DNA from: Geomonas anaerohicana
GTDB lineage: Bacteria; Desulfobacterota; Desulfuromonadia; Geobacterales; Geobacteraceae
Length of the DNA stretch: 64,000 nt
Direction: 5' to 3'
Assembly: GCF_016458305.1 (NCBI RefSeq)
Contig: NZ_JAEMHL010000005.1
Coordinates: forward strand, 238,204-302,203
Shown: positions 59,527-64,000 of the stretch, in pieces
How positions within the stretch are numbered: position 1 is the first letter of the stretch
How the letters are laid out: each line of letters opens with the position of its first letter
The notes under the pieces: generated by a model
The model's database searches: none
What the model saw: the letters and a program-made list of their open reading frames with translations, nothing else
Told to the model about the DNA's origin: nothing
Position numbers and translations under genes: made by a program

Positions 59527-61797
59527 CTACTGCGTCTTGAAGTAGTAGGTCTGCGAGGTGACGGTGCTGGTGCCGGCGCTGGAGGAGACCTGGAAGTAGT
59601 AGATGGTCCTCCGGGCGAGGGACGATAACGTCAGCACGTGCGAGGTGACCAGGGTGCTGCTGGAAAGCGACTTGGTCAGACTGGCGGACGAGGTGCCGTA
59701 GCGGATCACGGAGGTGGAGGCGAGGTTGGTGCTCCACTGGATCTTGGCGGTGGTGGTACCAATCGTACCGTACACGCTGCTGGTAAAGGCGAGCGGTGCG
59801 GTCGGGGTGGCGTAGGCCTCGTTGGACAGGGCGGACCTGCCGGCGCTGTTCAGGGCGGCGACCTTGTAATAGTAGGTGACGCCGTTGGTGACGCTGTCGG
59901 TGAAGGAGGTGGTGGTGAGGCCGGTCCGTACCGGTGTGGTCCCCTCCTGGCCGGCCGCGGTGCCGCGGTACACGTTGTAGCTGGTGGCGCCGCTGCTTGC
60001 ACTCCAACTCAGCGCCACGCTGGCGTTACCCGCGGTTGCCTTCAGCCCCGCCGGGGCTGCCGGCACGGTGACCGTGGGCGTCGTCGAGGTGGTGGAGGAA
60101 GACGCGGGCGCCAGGGCCGCAATCAGGTTGGCGCCGTTGAAGGAACCCCAGCCGGTGGCGTTGTCGTAGCCGGTGATGGCGGGGTAGTAAAGATTCGTGG
60201 TGCTGTCGGCGACGTCGTGGAAGGTGGTGCCGTAGCCGGTGCCGGTGCCTACCTGGTACAGCACGGGGTTAGCGAAGCCCAGGGGCGCCAGCCCGCCGGC
60301 GGCGCGCTGCTGGTTCACCCGGGCGGTGAAGGCGGCCCACAGGGGGGCGGCGCAGCTGGTGCCGCCGTAAAGCCACCACTTGCCCTGGAAGTAGATGGAA
60401 TAGCCGGTGCCGGGATCGGAGTTGAGGGCGACGTCGGGGACGTTGCGCATCACCGAGGAGGCGACGTTGCCCAGCTTCTGCTGCCAGGTGGGGATGGGCC
60501 AGAAGGCGCTGACGCCGCCCCCCCCGGCGCCGCCGGCGATGGTGCCGGCGCTCCAGGTGGACTCGCGGCTGTAGCTGCCGCTGCTCAGATACAGGGTGGT
60601 GCCGCCGACGCCGGTCACGTAGGGCTGGGAGGCGGGGTCGTCCACGCTCAACGTGCTGCCGTTGTCGTAGGCGCCGCTGTCGCCGGCGGCGGCGTAGACG
60701 GTCTGCCCCTGGGCGGCCATCTGCTGGAAGATCGCGTTCTCGCTGCTCAAAAAGGAGGAACCGCTCTCACCTTCGCTGAGCCCCCAGGAGCTGCTCACCT
60801 GCTTGGCGATGTTGTCGGTGGCGATCCGGTTGTAGGTGTCGAGTACCCCCTTGCTGGTGTTGGGCCCCATGTAGACCATGATCTTGCTGGCGCCTGGCGC
60901 GAGCGCCATCTGCAGCTCGATGTCGAGCGTCACCTCGCCGGCGCCGGAACCGGGCGTGCCGGAGAAACCGTCCACCAGCACGTTTTGCAGCGGCACGGCG
61001 CGGACTCCGTAGTAGCTGGCGTAGGCGGCAATATCGGAGGGGGTATAGCCGTCCAACTGGAACAGGGCGAGCGTCTGCCCGGTGCCGTTGGCGCTGACCG
61101 AGGCGAGGTTGTAGGCGGTGGTGATGTCTTTCGGGCTCATGCCGCCGCCGGGGCCGGTACCGATCTGGTAAGGGGTGGCCATGGGGGCGTCCGCGGCACG
61201 GGCGGCATGGCTGTGGGTATGCCAGGCGGCGGAGCTGTCCAGGCCTACCATGCCGGAGATGCAGGAGGCTATGGCGGCGGGGACGCCGGGCTCGCGGTCG
61301 GGTGCGAAGAAGTTGTGACCGCTGTGGGCCTGGTACTGGTGCATCTGCAGGCCGAAAGCGGCCTCGACGGCGGCGGCGGGGCCGGCGACGTCCAGCACGG
61401 TGCGGTTGGCGTGGGTGCCGGTGATGGTCAGCCCCAGCCCGCGGGCGTAGCGTTTCACCGCCTCGTAGTCCGCGACGGTGGGCGCGAAGCGCTGGGTGAA
61501 CTGGGAGCTGGTCAGGTAGTGGCCGTAGAACGGGTCGGCCGGGTCGTAGATGCGGCGCAGCAGGTCGTCAAGGGCCTGCTGGTTGCGCAGCGGCAGGGTA
61601 AAGGAGAACCTCATCTGCGTCACCGCAGGGAGTCTGCCGAGCCGTCTGGCGCCGGCCACGCTGCGGGCCGGGACGTGTCCCGCGAGGCGGACCTGTGCCG
61701 AGCTGTCGGCCCAGCATGATGACGGGGCTCCCGCCGCCATGGCGACGGCGACGAGGAGTCCGAGGCAAAGGGGGAACAGTTTCAACGCGACTTTCAA
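59527..61797 (-). CDS. S53 (sedolisin-type) protease with fibronectin domains
   Basis: A secreted serine-carboxyl protease, about 756 residues from TTG 61797, which GGAGG supports. Signal 'LFPLCLGLLVAVAMAAGA' is followed by a pro-kumamolisin activation domain. The catalytic domain has Glu/Asp in 'GEVTLDIELQMALAPGA' and the nucleophile in 'YGGTSCAAPLWAA'. Two FN3-like domains follow ('PAAPAGLKATAGNASVALSW'). Optimal at acid pH in the family. It degrades extracellular protein. Confidence 0.85.
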   Translation of the reverse strand: MKVALKLFPLCLGLLVAVAMAAGAPSSCWADSSAQVRLAGHVPARSVAGARRLGRLPAVTQMRFSFTLPLRNQQALDDLLRRIYDPADPFYGHYLTSSQFTQRFAPTVADYEAVKRYARGLGLTITGTHANRTVLDVAGPAAAVEAAFGLQMHQYQAHSGHNFFAPDREPGVPAAIASCISGMVGLDSSAAWHTHSHAARAADAPMATPYQIGTGPGGGMSPKDITTAYNLASVSANGTGQTLALFQLDGYTPSDIAAYASYYGVRAVPLQNVLVDGFSGTPGSGAGEVTLDIELQMALAPGASKIMVYMGPNTSKGVLDTYNRIATDNIAKQVSSSWGLSEGESGSSFLSSENAIFQQMAAQGQTVYAAAGDSGAYDNGSTLSVDDPASQPYVTGVGGTTLYLSSGSYSRESTWSAGTIAGGAGGGGVSAFWPIPTWQQKLGNVASSVMRNVPDVALNSDPGTGYSIYFQGKWWLYGGTSCAAPLWAAFTARVNQQRAAGGLAPLGFANPVLYQVGTGTGYGTTFHDVADSTTNLYYPAITGYDNATGWGSFNGANLIAALAPASSSTTSTTPTVTVPAAPAGLKATAGNASVALSWSASSGATSYNVYRGTAAGQEGTTPVRTGLTTTSFTDSVTNGVTYYYKVAALNSAGRSALSNEAYATPTAPLAFTSSVYGTIGTTTAKIQWSTNLASTSVIRYGTSSASLTKSLSSSTLVTSHVLTLSSLARRTIYYFQVSSSAGTSTVTSQTYYFKTQ

Positions 61798-62321
61798 GAC
61801 GTGCCTCCGGGCAAGGGGTGGAAACGGGGAGTTTGTGCGGCTGGATTCACCATCGGCACCGTTGCGCGGAACTTTAACGCTGCGGCAAAGAAAATCATTG
61901 TGGCAGGCGAAGTTATCGGAATTGCTGGGTGCTGAAATCCCCCCTGTCCCCCCTTCGCAAAGGTGGGGACGCTGGTCCGCGTGCAGTGCTTCGCAATGGG
62001 GGAAGTTCTGGTTCACCTTTCACCGTTCTCTGGATTTCCGGGTGACCAGTTTTTGCATTCCTGCGAAAAATGCTGCCAAAAGGCGGTGCCCGGTGCAACT
62101 GGCCGGAGCAGCAACGCTTTCGCCGGCAGGCTCGGCCGGCTGCCCGGGATCCTTTTGCAGATCTGCAAAAGCAGGCAGAAACCGTCATGGAATGGCGGTG
62201 CCGTAACTGCTTAAAATCGAACGTTCTTTTGACAGGAGGCTGTCGCGCCGTGGCGGGTACGGTTATTGCGTATACGGAATAATCAGCGACGTGATATCGC
62301 AATGCAAACAGGAGGGTAAAA
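61798..62321. other. Intergenic region between S53 protease and satP
   Basis: No gene supported. It contains a GTCCCCCCTT/AAGGTGGGGAC hairpin (about 61949-61974) related to the one at 3075-3095. Several GC-rich dyads and the palindrome at 62153-62170 are also present. No riboswitch consensus was recognised. Confidence 0.5.
62153..62170. promoter_or_regulatory. Perfect 18-bp palindrome upstream of satP
   Basis: TTTTGCAGATCTGCAAAA reads the same on both strands. It lies about 150 bp upstream of the acetate transporter and is a typical size for a dimeric regulator site. Confidence 0.55.
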
Positions 62322-62951
62322 ATGAATAATGTGAAACTGGGGAATCCTGCGGTAGTCGGTCTGGCCGGGTTCGGCATGACGACATTCGTGCTGCAATGCC
62401 ACAACCTGGGCTGGTGCGGTATCGCTCCCGTGCTCTGGCTTGGTCTCTGCTTCGGCGGAACGGCGCAGATGATCGCCGGCCTGATGGAGTTCAAGACCGG
62501 CAACAACTTCGGCTTCTGTGCCTTCACCGGCTACGGGGCGTTCTGGATCTCGCTCTGCCTCATGATCATCTTCGGCAAGAACGCGGATCTGGTCAAAGCC
62601 TATCCGACCCTGGCCTTCAACGCCAACGACCTCGGCTTCTACCTGGTGGCCTGGACCGTGTTCACCTTCATCCTCTTCATCGCCTCCATGAAGCACCATG
62701 CCACGCTGGCCTTCATCTTCCTCACCCTGCTCTTGGGCTTCATCGGGCTGGACGTGAAGGAGTTCACCGGCAGCGCGCTGGCCGGTACCTTCGCTGCTTA
62801 CGACCTGCTGGTCTGCGCTTTCTCCGCCCTGTACCTGATGACCGTTGCAGTCTATGCCGAGTCCGGCATCAACCTGCCGGTGGGTGAGCCCTGGCTGAAG
62901 GAAAGCACCGCTGCTGAAGGGGTGCTGGCGGCTGAGAAGGTTAAAGCATAA
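62322..62951 (+). CDS. satP: SatP-type acetate/succinate transporter
   Basis: A 209-residue protein of the GPR1/FUN34/YaaH family with about six transmembrane helices. It opens with the family signature 'NPAVVGLAGFGMTTFVL' and has 'LCFGGTAQMIAGLMEFKTGN'. These are proton-coupled acetate channels/transporters. Acetate is the main electron donor for Geobacter, so uptake is the likely role. AGGAGGG precedes the ATG. Terminator at 62980-63011. Confidence 0.9.
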   Translation: MNNVKLGNPAVVGLAGFGMTTFVLQCHNLGWCGIAPVLWLGLCFGGTAQMIAGLMEFKTGNNFGFCAFTGYGAFWISLCLMIIFGKNADLVKAYPTLAFNANDLGFYLVAWTVFTFILFIASMKHHATLAFIFLTLLLGFIGLDVKEFTGSALAGTFAAYDLLVCAFSALYLMTVAVYAESGINLPVGEPWLKESTAAEGVLAAEKVKA

Positions 62952-62979
62952 GTCGTTCCCATACAGAGGGCCGAAAGGA

Positions 62980-63011
62980 AGAGCCATGGCATTGCCGTGG
63001 CTCTTTTTTTT
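62980..63011 (+). terminator. Terminator after satP
   Basis: AGAGCCATGG-CATTG-CCGTGGCTCT with eight T residues, 30 bp after the stop codon. Confidence 0.85.
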
Positions 63012-63045
63012 GGGGCAAAATCCTAGAGAGACGGAAGACCATTTT

Positions 63046-63192
63046 TAACGCGCAAAGTGAACCTAAAGACAACATCATTTAACAGGGATAAAAGGGATCA
63101 AAGGGATAAAACCTGAAACCGAAAGATTTTGGGTTAAAACAAAAAACGACCTTAGGTTTTGCCTGGCTTTGCGCCTTTGCGGCTTTGCGTTA
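63046..63192. repeat. TAACGCAAAG-ended repeat element
   Basis: The left end TAACGCGCAAAG and right end GCGGCTTTGCGTTA are in inverted orientation. The interior includes AGGGAT/AAA tandem units (63081-63108). Same family as 14259-14345 and 63808-63903. Confidence 0.65.
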
Positions 63193-63240
63193 GGTAAACG
63201 CCTTTGGGGTTGCAGGGGTAAGCGTATCTTGTAGTTAGAA

Positions 63241-63699
63241 CTACCAGAGGTAAAGGGACTTGTTGTCGAAGCGGGCGCGGTGGAAGTAAAGGAAGACGTT
63301 GAGGAGGAGGAACAACAGGAAGACACAGAAGGCGTTGATGCGGTAGCCGTAGTCGGGGACCAGGGCGCCGGATGCGGTTACGACCTGCTGGACGGGGAGC
63401 ATGATGAGGTTCGCCATGCCGCTGGCACTGGCGGCAAAGTTGTAGGCGATGAGCAGCCAGAGGGTGAGCCGCTGCCGCTTCAGGATGCCGACGATGAGGT
63501 AGAGGGTGATGATGCTGTTGGTGAAGATCAGGTGCTCGGCCTGGTCGCCGGTGTACAGTCGCCCCATGAATGGGAAGGTGCCCCCAAGGTCGGAAAGGGT
63601 GACCAGCATGGCAAGGAGGTAGACCCCGGTCAGCGGGACCAGCACGAAACTCCTTTTCCTATCGTCGCCGGATGGCATGACCCTGTCGGTTTCTTTCAA
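63241..63699 (-). CDS. Four-helix integral membrane protein
   Basis: A 152-residue protein with about four hydrophobic helices ('FVLVPLTGVYLLAMLVTL', 'LIFTNSIITLYLIVGIL', 'LTLWLLIAYNFAASASGM', 'AFCVFLLFLLLNVFLYF'). Family not recognised. It stands alone between repeats. Confidence 0.6.
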   Translation of the reverse strand: MKETDRVMPSGDDRKRSFVLVPLTGVYLLAMLVTLSDLGGTFPFMGRLYTGDQAEHLIFTNSIITLYLIVGILKRQRLTLWLLIAYNFAASASGMANLIMLPVQQVVTASGALVPDYGYRINAFCVFLLFLLLNVFLYFHRARFDNKSLYLW

Positions 63700-63759
63700 C
63701 TCTACCCTCGTTGTGCAGCGTTATCTGGAGCGCCGACATAGTAACAGGAGGGGGGCTCA

Positions 63760-63791
63760 ATTGACAATTGATAATTGACAATTGACAATCC
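63760..63791. repeat. AATTGACAATTGATAATT tandem palindromes
   Basis: Overlapping CAATTGACAATTG and TAATTGACAATTGACAAT units make a short AT-rich tandem palindromic tract upstream of the next element. Confidence 0.7.
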
Positions 63792-63807
63792 AAACACCAA
63801 AAGGCTT

Positions 63808-63903
63808 TAACGCAAAGGCGCAGAGGCGCGGAGACGCTAAGAGAACCAACTACAATAGGGTTACCCCACCGTTATCCTTTGCGCCTTTGCGGCTTTGCGT
63901 TAA
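63808..63903. repeat. TAACGCAAAG-ended repeat element
   Basis: A TAACGCAAAGGCGCAGAGGC arm and a CTTTGCGGCTTTGCGTTA arm face each other around about 40 unique bases. Confidence 0.8.
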
Positions 63904-63952
63904 CAAAGGCTTCAGGTTTAAAACCAAGGGCTAGAGGCCAAAGGCTGAATTT

Positions 63953-64000
63953 TAACGCAATGACGCAAAGACGCTAAGAGAAACAAAGGACTATCGGGTA
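63953..64000. repeat. Partial TAACGCAA-type element at the window edge
   Basis: TAACGCAATGACGCAAAGAC followed by GCTAAGAG matches the left arm of the preceding element; the right part is outside the window. Confidence 0.6.

Noticed and set aside
59638..61719. 693-codon plus-strand open frame opposite the S53 protease
   Set aside because: A Gly/Ala/Val-rich shadow of a protease gene with complete catalytic motifs.
61798..62321. c-di-GMP/cGAMP (GEMM) riboswitch, common in Geobacter
   Set aside because: The conserved GEMM core sequences were not found here, nor upstream of the cytochrome or barrel genes.

Overview
The window looks like chromosomal DNA of a Geobacter-type bacterium (Geobacterales; Geomonas/Citrifermentans-like). 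The reasons are the GC-rich backbone, two octaheme c-type cytochromes next to a large coiled-coil outer-membrane barrel, the order leuS tail-lptE-holA-rpsT, and families of short intergenic palindromes. The species assignment is inference; no database was consulted.

Layout. (1) 1-17.3 kb, backbone: lptE, holA, rpsT, a SAM methyltransferase, a divergent block for extracellular or periplasmic electron transfer (barrel, small exported protein, two octaheme cytochromes), miaB, a bifunctional-nuclease-domain gene, an M42 aminopeptidase, guaB-guaA (GMP synthesis), gph, and flgM behind a good sigma-28 promoter. It ends at tRNA-Gly(CCC). (2) 17.36-44.25 kb, a 26.9-kb integrated element in the 3' end of that tRNA. 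A 45-bp att duplication bounds it exactly, and the tyrosine integrase lies at the right end. Left arm: zinc-ribbon protein, RadC, hypothetical, ArdC-type antirestriction protein, Bro-N protein, AlpA-like regulator. Middle: AT-rich cargo cassettes separated by copies of an about 160-bp repeat (restriction-like nuclease; membrane protein with partner; trypsin-like protease with PIN nuclease). These are followed by SIR2-HerA and a type I restriction-modification operon containing two HsdM genes with a HEPN gene between them. Right arm: radical SAM protein, AAA-like ATPase, HTH protein, a dispersed iteron array, a replication-initiator-like protein and the integrase. The element is best read as a replicating integrative element or integrative plasmid loaded with defence genes. 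(3) 44.25-64 kb, a patchy variable region and return to backbone: remnants (DUF4143-like fragment, broken RAYT, HNH fragment), a probably leaderless XRE regulator with three operator-like repeats, two peptidoglycan-hydrolase/exported-partner pairs, an Hsp70-like protein, a RelE/HigA toxin-antitoxin pair, a DUF2075 helicase with a homopolymer frameshift, NERD and HNH nucleases, a fibronectin-like protein, a 40-bp tandem array of 11 indel-free units, an S53 protease, a SatP-type acetate transporter and several TAACGCAAAG-ended repeats.

How it works together. The island pairs DNA-level defence (type I R-M, a PD-(D/E)xK nuclease) with probable abortive-infection effectors (SIR2 NADase-HerA, HEPN, PIN). 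It also carries its own replication and integration functions and an antirestriction protein. The strongest candidates for undescribed biology are the protease-PIN pair at 24.66-26.69 kb, the membrane-protein pair at 23.14-24.28 kb, the HEPN gene embedded between two hsdM genes, the cassette-bounding repeat, and the 40-bp tandem array near 59 kb.
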